From: an uncultured Lachnospiraceae bacterium
GTDB lineage: Bacteria > Bacillota > Clostridia > Lachnospirales > Lachnospiraceae
Length of the DNA stretch: 15,619 bases
Reading direction: 5' to 3'
NCBI GenBank assembly: GCA_900313745.1
Contig: OMSM01000493.1
Coordinates: 1-15,619, forward strand
Below are positions 7,243-14,771 of the stretch, in pieces. The position numbers were made by a program, and so were the translations under genes. The first letter of the stretch is position 1; every line of letters starts with the position of its first letter. The notes under the pieces are model-generated. The model saw nothing but the letters and a program-made list of their open reading frames with translations. It was not told where the DNA came from and made no database searches.

Positions 7243-7272
7243 CGCGGGCCGGCATACTGATGCCGGCCCGCG
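7243..7272 (+). other. Strong GC-rich hairpin between malE and malF
   Basis: A perfect 12-bp stem (7243-7254 with 7261-7272) encloses the six-base loop TACTGA. There is no T-run after it (the next bases are GTTTCG), so it is not a standard terminator. Its place and strength resemble the stabilising structures between malE and malF in other bacteria, which let the upstream message outlast the rest. Confidence 0.75.
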
Positions 7273-7338
7273 GTTTCGATAAGGAAAGGGTACCAGGCAG
7301 AGTATCCTGTTAATCACTGGGAACCGGGGGGAGGCACT

Positions 7339-8754
7339 ATGGCACAGAAAACCGCCGCAAAGGCGGACAACCAGACAAAACTGCTCAGCCCTGCGCAGAT
7401 TTTCTTCCGCGCACTGAAAGACCGGACAGCCGAGCTGGGAACGACACTTATCCGCGGAGACTGGAAGTCGAAACTGTCCTACATCATCATGGGATTCGGG
7501 CCGCTTATGCGGGGACAGATCGTGAAGGGCATAAGCTTCCTGCTTTCGGAGATCCTGTTTATCGTATATATGGCGGGTTTCGGGGGCAAATATCTCGCCA
7601 AGATGAGCTCGCTCGGCACCGTGGCAACCCAGAAGATCGGCCGCAAGACAGTTTACGGGGACAACAGCTTCCTTATCCTGCTCTTCGGACTTCTGACCAT
7701 TGTCGTCATCGCGGTGTTCATCCTTCTCTGGGCGATGAATATCCATGAGAACGCCGAGGAGGAGAGAAGATTAAAGGCCGGCAGGGCACTGCCCACAAAC
7801 CGCCAGCTTCTTGCGTCGCTTCTCGACCAGAACTTCGACAAAACACTGCTGGCACTTCCGGTCACCGGCATCTTCGTATTCACGGTGCTGCCGATCATTT
7901 TCATGATCTGTGTGGCCTTCTCGAACTATGACGCTACGCATCAGCCGCCCACGAACCTCTTTACCTGGGTAGGTCTGGAGAACTTCCGGAACCTGTTCAA
8001 TTTCGGCACCAACGGCTTTGGCTCCACCTTCCTCACGGTACTGACCTGGACACTGGTCTGGGCCTTCTTTGCCACATTCATTGACTACTTCCTCGGAATG
8101 GCCGTGGCACTCTTAATCAACAAGAAGGGGATACGGTTCAAGAAGCTCTGGCGCACGATCCTGGTGCTGACCATCGCAGTTCCGCAGTTCGTTTCTCTTC
8201 TTTACATCACAAAGATGTTCGCAAACGACGGTATCGTGAACGCGTATCTCATGAAATGGGGCTGGGTCAGCTCACCGATCCCGTTCTGGACGAATCCCAC
8301 GCTGGCCCGCATCACCATTATCGTGGTCAATATATGGATCGGCATTCCCTACATGATGCTGATCGCTACGGGACTTCTGATGAATATTCCCGAGGATCTC
8401 TACGAGAGCGCGAGGATAGACGGCGCCAATGCGTTCCAGACCTTCTGGAGCATCACGCTGCCGTACATGCTGTTCGTCACCGGGCCGTTCCTGCTGACGC
8501 AGTTTACGGGCAACCTCAACAACTTCAACGTCATATTCCTTCTGACCCAGGGCAGGCCGCAGTCCATCGCGCTGTCCGGCAACGCCGGGTACACGGATCT
8601 GCTGGTCACCTGGCTCTACAAGATGACAGTCACGGACACCAACTACCGCATGGCCGCGGTTATCGGCATCATGGTGTTCCTGGTCACGGCAGTAATCTCC
8701 CTTGTGGTTTACGGCATGCTGCCTTCAGTCCGCGATGAGGAGGGATTCCAGTGA
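7339..8754 (+). CDS. malF: Maltodextrin ABC transporter permease, MalF type
   Basis: This 471-residue inner membrane permease forms the sugar channel with MalG. About eight hydrophobic segments are visible, near residues 66-80, 110-132, 172-194, 230-259, 272-290, 325-347, 376-388 and 438-459. The EAA loop that docks onto the ATPase is EDLYESARIDGANAFQTFW (352-370), with the conserved G in DGA. The N-terminal 170 residues, with two extra helices, are longer than in most sugar permeases and match the larger MalF type. The ATG follows a GGGGGGAGG site. The gene lies 139 bases after malE and overlaps malG by one base if the malG ATG is used. Maltodextrin specificity is inferred from family type and neighbours. 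Confidence 0.94.
   Translation: MAQKTAAKADNQTKLLSPAQIFFRALKDRTAELGTTLIRGDWKSKLSYIIMGFGPLMRGQIVKGISFLLSEILFIVYMAGFGGKYLAKMSSLGTVATQKIGRKTVYGDNSFLILLFGLLTIVVIAVFILLWAMNIHENAEEERRLKAGRALPTNRQLLASLLDQNFDKTLLALPVTGIFVFTVLPIIFMICVAFSNYDATHQPPTNLFTWVGLENFRNLFNFGTNGFGSTFLTVLTWTLVWAFFATFIDYFLGMAVALLINKKGIRFKKLWRTILVLTIAVPQFVSLLYITKMFANDGIVNAYLMKWGWVSSPIPFWTNPTLARITIIVVNIWIGIPYMMLIATGLLMNIPEDLYESARIDGANAFQTFWSITLPYMLFVTGPFLLTQFTGNLNNFNVIFLLTQGRPQSIALSGNAGYTDLLVTWLYKMTVTDTNYRMAAVIGIMVFLVTAVISLVVYGMLPSVRDEEGFQ
8737..8744 (+). promoter_or_regulatory. Ribosome binding site for malG, with two possible starts
   Basis: GAGGAGGG near the end of malF lies nine bases before ATG 8754 and six before GTG 8751. ATG 8754 forms a TGATG stop-start overlap with malF and is preferred, but GTG cannot be excluded; the proteins differ by one residue. 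Confidence 0.6.
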
Positions 8755-9629
8755 TGAAAGAGAAAGAATTCGCTTCAATGTCGAAGAGGAGAAGAATAAG
8801 CAACGCCATATGCTACGCGCTGCTTATCCTGATCAGCGTGGTCTGGCTTTTCCCGTTCTTCGGCCTGATCATGCAGAGCTTCCGGTCCTACAGCTCGGAA
8901 TACGGCGGGATGGTGAACTACATTATTCCGAAGAAGTTTTCGCTGGATAACTACCGCTTCCTGGTTTCCGGAGAAACGAACTACCTGAGGTGGTACGCCA
9001 ACACGCTGATCATCGCTCTGGTGGTGACGGTGCTCCAGACAGCGAACGTGCTGTGCGTGAGCTACGTGCTCTCAAGAATGCGCTTCGCGGGACGCACGTT
9101 CCTTATGCGGTTCTGGCTGGTGCTCGGCATGTTCCCCGGGTTCCTGACCATGATCTGCATGTACTTCCTGTTAAAGCAGCTGGGGCTGACCCAGGCCGGC
9201 GCGGTTCCCGGACTGATTCTGGTCTACGTCGCCAGCTCGGGCATGGGCTATTATGTCTGCAAGGGTTATTTCGACACCATGCCGAAGGCACTTGATGAGG
9301 CGGCGCGCATCGACGGCGCGACAAGGGCGCAGATCTTCTTCCAGATGCTGATCCCCCTGTCCAAACCCATCATCATCTACACCGCGCTGATCGCCTTCAT
9401 GGCGCCCTGGTGCGATTATGTTTTCGCATCCTATGTCGCCTTCGGACACGACCGGAGCTACAACGTGGCTGTTGCGCTGACAAGATGGGTGTGGACCAAC
9501 GACTATCAGGGATACTTCACACGGTTCTGCGCGGCGGGCATCATGGTGGCGCTCCCGGTGACCATCCTGTTCATGTGCCTGCAGAAGTATTACGTAGAGG
9601 GCGTGACAGGCGGAGCAGTGAAAGGCTGA
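8754..9629 (+). CDS. malG: Maltodextrin ABC transporter permease, MalG type
   Basis: This 291-residue partner permease of MalF has six hydrophobic segments (about 17-40, 83-105, 117-140, 151-168, 206-220, 259-276). The EAA loop, PKALDEAARIDGATRAQIFF (177-196), is followed by IPLSKPII. A basic N-terminus, SKRRR, precedes the first helix. Its ATG overlaps the malF stop codon, which suggests translational coupling and equal amounts of the two channel halves. No ATPase gene follows. In Gram-positive bacteria a single MsmX/MalK-type ATPase encoded elsewhere commonly serves several such importers, and that is the likely arrangement here. The amylase gene begins seven bases downstream. Confidence 0.94.
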   Translation: MKEKEFASMSKRRRISNAICYALLILISVVWLFPFFGLIMQSFRSYSSEYGGMVNYIIPKKFSLDNYRFLVSGETNYLRWYANTLIIALVVTVLQTANVLCVSYVLSRMRFAGRTFLMRFWLVLGMFPGFLTMICMYFLLKQLGLTQAGAVPGLILVYVASSGMGYYVCKGYFDTMPKALDEAARIDGATRAQIFFQMLIPLSKPIIIYTALIAFMAPWCDYVFASYVAFGHDRSYNVAVALTRWVWTNDYQGYFTRFCAAGIMVALPVTILFMCLQKYYVEGVTGGAVKG

Positions 9630-9636
9630 GAACAAA

Positions 9637-11328
9637 ATGAGAAAACGGTTTCTGCTATTATTGGCGGCGCTCATTGTGCTTGCCGGCTGCGGAAAGCGTA
9701 CGGAAGACAAGACCGCGGGAGAAGCTCCTGCGGTTTTGTCTATGGAAACGCTCAATTCCGCCCTTACGCCGGTTGCCCCGGAGGATAAATTCCGCACGAC
9801 CTATGAAGTGTTCGTGTACAGCTTCGCCGACAGCGACGGCGACGGCATCGGTGATCTGGCGGGACTCCGGTCAAAACTGGATTACATCAACAGCGGCGAC
9901 CTTGCCGACAGGACGAGCCTGGGATGCACCTCGCTGTGGCTGATGCCGGTGTTCCCGTCGCCTACATATCACAAGTACGACGTGACGGATTACAGGGCGA
10001 TAGACCCGCAGTACGGCACGATGGAGGAGTTCAGGGCTCTGCTTGAGGACTGCCACGCCCGGGGAATGACATTGATTCTCGATCTTGCAGTGAATCACAC
10101 ATCCGTGGAGCACCCCTGGTTTGCAGCTGTCTCGGAATACCTCAGAAATCACCATCCGCAGGCCGGAGAGGACAGTCTTTCCCTGTGGACAGAGGAAGAC
10201 CTGGAGGAATGCCCGTATCTCGACTATTACAACTTCCGGACGGAGGCAGGGAACGGATATGCGCAGCTTCCGGGAACGGAGTACTTCTATGAGTGCCGTT
10301 TCTGGGAGGGAATGCCTGATCTGAACCTGGACTGCGGGGCAGTGAGAGAGGAGATCAGGGATATTGCCCGCTTCTGGCTGGAGATGGGCGTTGACGGCTT
10401 CCGGCTGGACGCGGTGACCAGCTACTACACCGAGAGCGGTGAGGACAGCATCCGCTTCCTTACCTGGTTTAATGAGGCGGTGAAGAGTATCAAGCCCGAT
10501 GCCTATCTGGTGGGAGAAGCTTGGGAGAACCAGCAGGTTTATGCCAGATATTATGCCAGCGGGATCGATTCCCTTTTTGATTTCGGATTCGCGGGGCAGG
10601 ACGGAATCATCGCGGGCACGGTTAAGGGCAGCAGGGGAGCAGACTCATTCGCAGCAGCGCTCGAGGATGAGGAAGCACTGTATGCTTCTGCCGCTCCCGA
10701 CGGCTGTACAGCGGTCAACGCGCCGTTCTATACCAATCACGATATGGCACGCAGCGCGGGCTATTATGCCTATGACGACGGTTCGAAGACAAAACTCGCG
10801 GAAGGCCTGAATCTCCTTATGACAGGCAATGCGTTTCTCTATTACGGCGAGGAGCTGGGAATGAAGGGCTCCGGAAGAGATGAGAACAAGAGAGCGCCGA
10901 TGTACTGGACCGCTGACCCGGAAAGCCCGGACGCGGAATATCTGTGCGCGGGGCCTCCGGAGATGGAGGAAGTGAAGATGAAGTTTCCTGCGCTCGATGA
11001 GCAGGCAGGAGACGAGCTTTCCGTATGGAATTACTGCCGGAATGCCGTGAGAATCCGGAACAGCTTTCCTTCCGTCGCAAGGGGGCGCACGGAAGTGATA
11101 GAGAGCCTTACGGATAAGAACGTCTGTGTGTTTACAAGAGACAGCGTGCTGATCGCCGTCAACACGAGGGAAGAACCTGCAGCCGTTTCCCTGGATGCCG
11201 ATCCCGCGGCGGAGGGATACCGCAGCCTCGCCGCGATGCTCACGACAGGAGAGGAACCTGTAGAACTCTCCGGTGCCGAACTGACGCTCCCGGGGTATGG
11301 GATAGCGGTAATCACAAAATCGGAATAA
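9637..11328 (+). CDS. Surface-anchored GH13 alpha-amylase-family lipoprotein
   Basis: This is a 563-residue secreted glycosidase with a lipoprotein signal (LAGC, Cys18). The GH13 barrel begins near residue 52. A calcium-type loop, DSDGDGIGDLAGL, lies at 65-77. Conserved region I is DLAVNHTS (149-156). Region II, GFRLDAV, contains the nucleophile Asp258. Region III, VGEAW, contains the acid/base Glu294. Region IV, YTNHD, contains Asp369. All three catalytic residues are therefore present. A beta-rich C-terminal domain ends the protein. It should cut alpha-1,4-glucans at the cell surface next to MalE; the exact product or subfamily cannot be read from sequence alone, and neopullulanase or oligo-glucosidase activity remains possible. 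It lies seven bases after malG with only a weak ribosome binding site (AAAGG, 9621-9625), so translation is probably coupled to malG. Confidence 0.93.
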   Translation: MRKRFLLLLAALIVLAGCGKRTEDKTAGEAPAVLSMETLNSALTPVAPEDKFRTTYEVFVYSFADSDGDGIGDLAGLRSKLDYINSGDLADRTSLGCTSLWLMPVFPSPTYHKYDVTDYRAIDPQYGTMEEFRALLEDCHARGMTLILDLAVNHTSVEHPWFAAVSEYLRNHHPQAGEDSLSLWTEEDLEECPYLDYYNFRTEAGNGYAQLPGTEYFYECRFWEGMPDLNLDCGAVREEIRDIARFWLEMGVDGFRLDAVTSYYTESGEDSIRFLTWFNEAVKSIKPDAYLVGEAWENQQVYARYYASGIDSLFDFGFAGQDGIIAGTVKGSRGADSFAAALEDEEALYASAAPDGCTAVNAPFYTNHDMARSAGYYAYDDGSKTKLAEGLNLLMTGNAFLYYGEELGMKGSGRDENKRAPMYWTADPESPDAEYLCAGPPEMEEVKMKFPALDEQAGDELSVWNYCRNAVRIRNSFPSVARGRTEVIESLTDKNVCVFTRDSVLIAVNTREEPAAVSLDADPAAEGYRSLAAMLTTGEEPVELSGAELTLPGYGIAVITKSE

Positions 11329-11369
11329 GCCTGTGACCGGTATCCCCTGATTCCGGGTACAGGAGAACT

Positions 11370-11430
11370 GCACCGCCGGCCGTGCTTTGCTCCGGGAAAT
11401 ACCGGACAGCCCGGCCGGTTGTGCTTTTTT
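11370..11430 (+). terminator. Intrinsic terminator of the malEFG-amylase operon
   Basis: GCAC-CG-CCGGCC (11370-11381) pairs with GGCCGG-TT-GTGC (11413-11424) through one 2x2 internal mismatch. A smaller TCCGG/CCGGA hairpin lies in the loop (11391-11406). Six T follow directly, and another T-run follows at 11434. The fork shape with a T-run makes a strong terminator. Confidence 0.88.
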
Positions 11431-11462
11431 GCATTTTTAATGATATCTTTATAAACAGCCTG

Positions 11463-11490
11463 TTGACTCAGGTTAAACATATGTTATAGT
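11463..11490 (+). promoter_or_regulatory. Candidate clpB promoter
   Basis: TTGACT (11463-11468) and TATAGT (11485-11490) are separated by 16 bases, and TGT directly before the -10 makes it an extended -10 element. Both hexamers match consensus at 5 of 6 positions. Transcription would start near 11497. No CIRCE element is present. Confidence 0.7.
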
Positions 11491-11522
11491 ACATATATAA
11501 CAAATAAAACAATGACTGCCTG

Positions 11523-11550
11523 TTCGGATGGGACAAACGTCCCATCCGAA
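11523..11550 (+). repeat. Perfect 12-bp inverted repeat in the clpB leader
   Basis: TTCGGATGGGAC (11523-11534) and GTCCCATCCGAA (11539-11550) flank the loop AAAC. It lies after the predicted transcription start and ends ten bases before the AAGGAGG of clpB. No T-run follows, so it is not a terminator. It could be an mRNA-stabilising hairpin or a binding site for a heat-shock regulator. Confidence 0.8.
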
Positions 11551-11560
11551 AATGCTGAGA

Positions 11561-11567
11561 AAGGAGG
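11561..11567 (+). promoter_or_regulatory. Ribosome binding site that fixes the clpB start
   Basis: AAGGAGG lies five bases before ATG 11573. An in-frame ATG at 11528 lies inside the inverted repeat, has no such site, and would add 15 residues unlike any ClpB N-terminus, so 11573 is chosen. Confidence 0.85.
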
Positions 11568-11572
11568 TCATT

Positions 11573-14182
11573 ATGAATATTCAGAAATTCACGCAGAAAT
11601 CGGTGGAAGCAATCAATAACTGCGAGCAGCTGGCCTATGAGTACGGCAACCAGCAGATTGAGCAGCCGCATCTTCTGTACTCTCTGCTGACCATAGAGGA
11701 CAGCCTCATCGCGCGTCTGGCGGAGAAGATGGGAATAGACCCGAAGGAGTTTACCAACAGGGCGAAAGCGCTTGTTGCCGGGCTTCCCAAGGTTTCCGGC
11801 GGAAACGGCCAGGTCTATGTCGGCGGGGACTTAAACCGCGTGCTTCTCGGTGCGGAGACGGAGGCCAAGACGCTTGGAGATGAGTATGTCTCGGTGGAGC
11901 ACCTCTTCCTCTCCCTTATCCGGAACGCAGACAGAAGCATTAAGCCGCTCTTTGCGGAGTACGGAATTGACAGGGATTCCTTCCTTTCCGCACTGGCGAC
12001 GGTGCGCGGCAACCAGCGGGTGACAAGTGATAATCCCGAGGCGACTTACGACACGCTTGAGAAGTACGGTGAGGAGCTGGTGGCCAAGGCGAGGGCGAAC
12101 AAGCTTGATCCGGTGATCGGCAGAGATGCCGAGATCCGCAACGTGATCAGGATCCTTTCCAGGAAAACCAAGAACAATCCTGTGCTCATCGGAGAACCCG
12201 GCGTCGGCAAGACTGCGGTCGTGGAGGGGCTTGCCCAGCGTATCGTCCGCGGCGACGTGCCGAAGAGCCTCAAGGACAAGAAGATTTTCTCACTGAACAT
12301 GGGATCCCTCGTCGCCGGCGCGAAATACCGCGGCGAATTTGAGGAGCGTCTTAAGGCGGTGCTTGAAGATGTAAAGAACTCGGAAGGTGAGATTATTCTG
12401 TTCATCGATGAGCTCCACACCATAGTCGGCGCCGGCAAAACCGACGGAGCGCTCGACGCCGGCAATATGCTCAAGCCTATGCTTGCCCGCGGCGAACTGC
12501 ACTGCATCGGTGCGACGACGCTGAACGAGTACAGGCAGTACATCGAGAAGGATGCTGCCCTGGAGCGCCGCTTCCAGCCGGTTATGGTGGATGAGCCGTC
12601 CGTCGAGGAGACGATCTCCATTCTGAGAGGCCTTAAGGAGCGCTTTGAGGTGTATCACGGCGTCAAGATCATGGATAACGCCCTGGTCTCGGCGGCAGTC
12701 CTGTCCAATCGTTATATCACGGACAGATTCCTCCCGGACAAGGCGATAGACCTTGTGGATGAGGCGTGCGCCCTGATCAAGACGGAGATGGATTCCCTGC
12801 CTGCGGAGCTTGATGAACTGGACCGCAGGATCATGCAGATGCAGATCGAGGAGACCGCGCTGAAGAAGGAGGACGACTCCTTGAGCCGCGACAGACTGGC
12901 CGCGCTGCAGAAAGAACTTGCTGACCTGCAGGAGGAGTTTGCTTCAAGGAAGACCCAGTGGGAGAACGAGAAGAACAGCCTGGACCGCCTTTCCGGACTG
13001 CGTGGGCAGATCGAGAACGTTCGCGGCGAAATCGTCCAGGCACAGCAGAAGGGGGACCTTAACCGCGCGGCAGAGCTGCAGTACGGCACGCTTCCCGCCC
13101 TTCAGAAGGAGCTGGCGGAGGCGGAGGAGAGTGTGAAAGACGACGATCTCTCCCTGGTTCACGAGCGCGTCTCCGACAATGAGATAGCGTCGATCATCTC
13201 CCGCTGGACAGGCATCCCCGTGACCAAGCTCACGGAGAGCGAGAGGAACAAGACGCTTCACCTTGACGAGGAGCTTCATAAGAGAGTGATCGGCCAGGAT
13301 GACGCGGTGACCAGGGTGTCCGAGGCAATCATGCGCAGCAAGGCAGGCATCAAGGATCCCTCGAAACCCATCGGCTCCTTCCTGTTCCTTGGGCCCACCG
13401 GCGTAGGCAAGACAGAACTCGCCAAGGCACTTGCACAGTCGCTCTTCGATGATGAGAAGAACATGGTTCGTATCGATATGAGCGAATATATGGAGAAGTA
13501 CTCGGTCTCCAGGCTGATCGGTGCGCCTCCCGGATATGTCGGATATGAAGAGGGCGGCCAGCTGACGGAAGCAGTCAGGAGAAAACCGTATTCCGTGGTT
13601 CTCTTCGATGAGATCGAGAAGGCTCATCCGGACGTATTCAACGTGCTGCTGCAGGTACTTGATGACGGCCGTATCACCGACTCTCAGGGCAGGACGGTAG
13701 ATTTCAAGAATACCATCCTGATCATGACTTCCAATATCGGCGCCCAGGATATCCTTGCGGATCTGGAGCGCCAGGGTGACGGGGCCGGGATCTCGGAGGA
13801 GACGGAAGAACTGGTGATGAACCAGCTTCACGTCCATTTCCGCCCGGAGTTCCTGAACCGCCTGGATGAGATCGTCCTGTTCCGTCCGCTTTCGAAGGAC
13901 AATATCGCGGGGATCATCGATCTTATCGTGGACGACCTTAACCGCCGTCTCGCGGACAGGGAGCTGAAGATCAGGCTTACAGGAGAAGCCAAGGAATTTG
14001 TGGCTGAGGAAGCCTATGATCCCTCTTACGGGGCAAGGCCTCTCAAGCGCTATATCCAGAAATATGTGGAGACCATGGCGGCAAAACTTATCCTCGGCGG
14101 AGACGTTCGTGAGGGCAGCACGATTCTCATTGACGTGAGTCCGGACGGGGAGAAGCTTGAGGCCGGGGTAGAGGCGGACTAA
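11573..14182 (+). CDS. clpB: ClpB, ATP-dependent protein disaggregase
   Basis: This 869-residue Hsp100 chaperone has the usual length. The N-terminal repeat domain covers about 1-145, beginning MNIQKFTQKS. The first AAA+ module has Walker A GEPGVGKT (207-214), pore loop KYRG (251-254) and Walker B ILFIDE (275-280). A coiled-coil middle domain at about 400-525 is the feature that separates ClpB from ClpA and ClpC and is where DnaK acts. The second AAA+ module has Walker A GPTGVGKT (607-614), pore loop GYVGY (654-658) and Walker B VLFDE (676-680). It pulls proteins out of aggregates with the DnaK system and does not feed ClpP, as no IGF-type loop is seen. It is a single-gene unit with its own promoter, leader hairpin and terminator. 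Confidence 0.98.
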   Translation: MNIQKFTQKSVEAINNCEQLAYEYGNQQIEQPHLLYSLLTIEDSLIARLAEKMGIDPKEFTNRAKALVAGLPKVSGGNGQVYVGGDLNRVLLGAETEAKTLGDEYVSVEHLFLSLIRNADRSIKPLFAEYGIDRDSFLSALATVRGNQRVTSDNPEATYDTLEKYGEELVAKARANKLDPVIGRDAEIRNVIRILSRKTKNNPVLIGEPGVGKTAVVEGLAQRIVRGDVPKSLKDKKIFSLNMGSLVAGAKYRGEFEERLKAVLEDVKNSEGEIILFIDELHTIVGAGKTDGALDAGNMLKPMLARGELHCIGATTLNEYRQYIEKDAALERRFQPVMVDEPSVEETISILRGLKERFEVYHGVKIMDNALVSAAVLSNRYITDRFLPDKAIDLVDEACALIKTEMDSLPAELDELDRRIMQMQIEETALKKEDDSLSRDRLAALQKELADLQEEFASRKTQWENEKNSLDRLSGLRGQIENVRGEIVQAQQKGDLNRAAELQYGTLPALQKELAEAEESVKDDDLSLVHERVSDNEIASIISRWTGIPVTKLTESERNKTLHLDEELHKRVIGQDDAVTRVSEAIMRSKAGIKDPSKPIGSFLFLGPTGVGKTELAKALAQSLFDDEKNMVRIDMSEYMEKYSVSRLIGAPPGYVGYEEGGQLTEAVRRKPYSVVLFDEIEKAHPDVFNVLLQVLDDGRITDSQGRTVDFKNTILIMTSNIGAQDILADLERQGDGAGISEETEELVMNQLHVHFRPEFLNRLDEIVLFRPLSKDNIAGIIDLIVDDLNRRLADRELKIRLTGEAKEFVAEEAYDPSYGARPLKRYIQKYVETMAAKLILGGDVREGSTILIDVSPDGEKLEAGVEAD

Positions 14183-14272
14183 CCTGGCAGCTTTCCCTAG
14201 GCAGCCGGGCAGGCGGAACGGGGCACTGTTCCGGGAGAATAAACTAAACAGCGAAGCATCAGTTTTGACAAG

Positions 14273-14317
14273 GCCGGTGACTGAAACTGCATCCATGCAG
14301 ACAGTCACCGGCTTTTT
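14273..14317 (+). terminator. Intrinsic terminator of clpB
   Basis: GCCGGTGACTG (14273-14283) pairs perfectly with CAGTCACCGGC (14302-14312), followed by TTTTT. A second stem, CTGCA/TGCAG, extends inside the loop (14287-14300). It lies about 90 bases after the clpB stop codon, and a small CGGAAC/GTTCCG hairpin (14214-14233) lies in between. Confidence 0.9.
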
Positions 14318-14343
14318 GCGTGCGGCACGGTTCAAAGTAAAGT

Positions 14344-14376
14344 GTCGGACGGGAGGCATGCGCCGATCCGTCCGAC
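14344..14376. repeat. Nine-bp inverted repeat downstream of clpB
   Basis: GTCGGACGG (14344-14352) pairs with CCGTCCGAC (14368-14376), with a further GGC/GCC stem inside (14355-14364). No T-run follows. Its left arm, TCGGACGGGA, differs by one base from TCGGATGGGA in the clpB leader repeat. Its role is unknown. Confidence 0.6.
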
Positions 14377-14533
14377 CGGTATAGAGAGATCAATTGCGAA
14401 CAGCTTATATTGAACAAAAATGTTACACATGTTCGAATAGACCATTAAACAGGCATATTGTTCAAATAATAGATATAATCAGACTATTACGGCATAAACA
14501 TCTGAATGGCAGTGGGCAATATGTACAAAAAGG

Positions 14534-14563
14534 TTGACTAAATCGGAATAATAGCGAGATAAT
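14534..14563 (+). promoter_or_regulatory. Candidate distal promoter of the GH43 gene
   Basis: TTGACT (14534-14539) and GATAAT (14558-14563) are 18 bases apart; each matches consensus at 5 of 6 positions. A start near 14570 would give a leader of about 200 bases. Confidence 0.55.
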
Positions 14564-14606
14564 ATTTACATCAAATATCTGCCGGGCCGTTTCAGGGAGA
14601 GGCAGA

Positions 14607-14642
14607 ATGATCAAATTTTCAGTTCAGAAGATGTCTGGTTAA
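14607..14642 (+). other. Possible 11-codon leader ORF
   Basis: ATG to TAA encodes MIKFSVQKMSG. GGGAGAGG (14595-14602) lies four bases upstream. It sits after the distal GH43 promoter and would be translated from that leader. A frame this short can occur by chance. Confidence 0.25.
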
Positions 14643-14706
14643 GGCGTTTTATGTATTTTTCTTAGATAGCGTTACAGAGTAGTTCCGTACATATGCATCC
14701 TGATAA

Positions 14707-14735
14707 TTGACTGATGTCCTGAACGCTCTTCTAGT
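14707..14735 (+). promoter_or_regulatory. Candidate proximal promoter of the GH43 gene
   Basis: TTGACT (14707-14712) is followed after 17 bases by TCTAGT (14730-14735, a 4 of 6 match). It is weaker than the distal candidate but would give a normal leader of about 30 bases. Confidence 0.35.
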
Positions 14736-14771
14736 AATACACTTACACCCGGTCAGGCAGAAAGGGGACAC

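Larger units (their letters stand above)
14381..14771 (+). promoter_or_regulatory. AT-rich upstream region of the GH43 gene
   Basis: There is no long gene in these 391 bases. Visible items are a TTGAACA/TGTTCAA inverted repeat (14410-14416 and 14459-14465), a lone TATAAT (14474-14479), two promoter candidates listed separately, a palindromic TGTACA (14522-14527), a possible 11-codon ORF (14607-14642), and the AAAGGGGA ribosome binding site at 14761-14768. The composition is clearly more AT-rich than the genes on either side. Confidence 0.5.

Noticed and set aside
11461..11477. CtsR box near the clpB -35
   Set aside because: The candidate heptads GTTGACT and GTTAAAC match TTTGACC at only 5 and 4 of 7 positions, and CtsR boxes are normally well conserved. 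Not enough to call.
14265..14270. A -35 TTGACA just after clpB
   Set aside because: The expected -10 position falls inside the clpB terminator stem and has no TATAAT-like sequence.
12944..14359. A 471-codon minus-strand open frame opposite clpB
   Set aside because: It reads through the clpB terminator and has no recognisable domain; it mirrors the codon bias of clpB.
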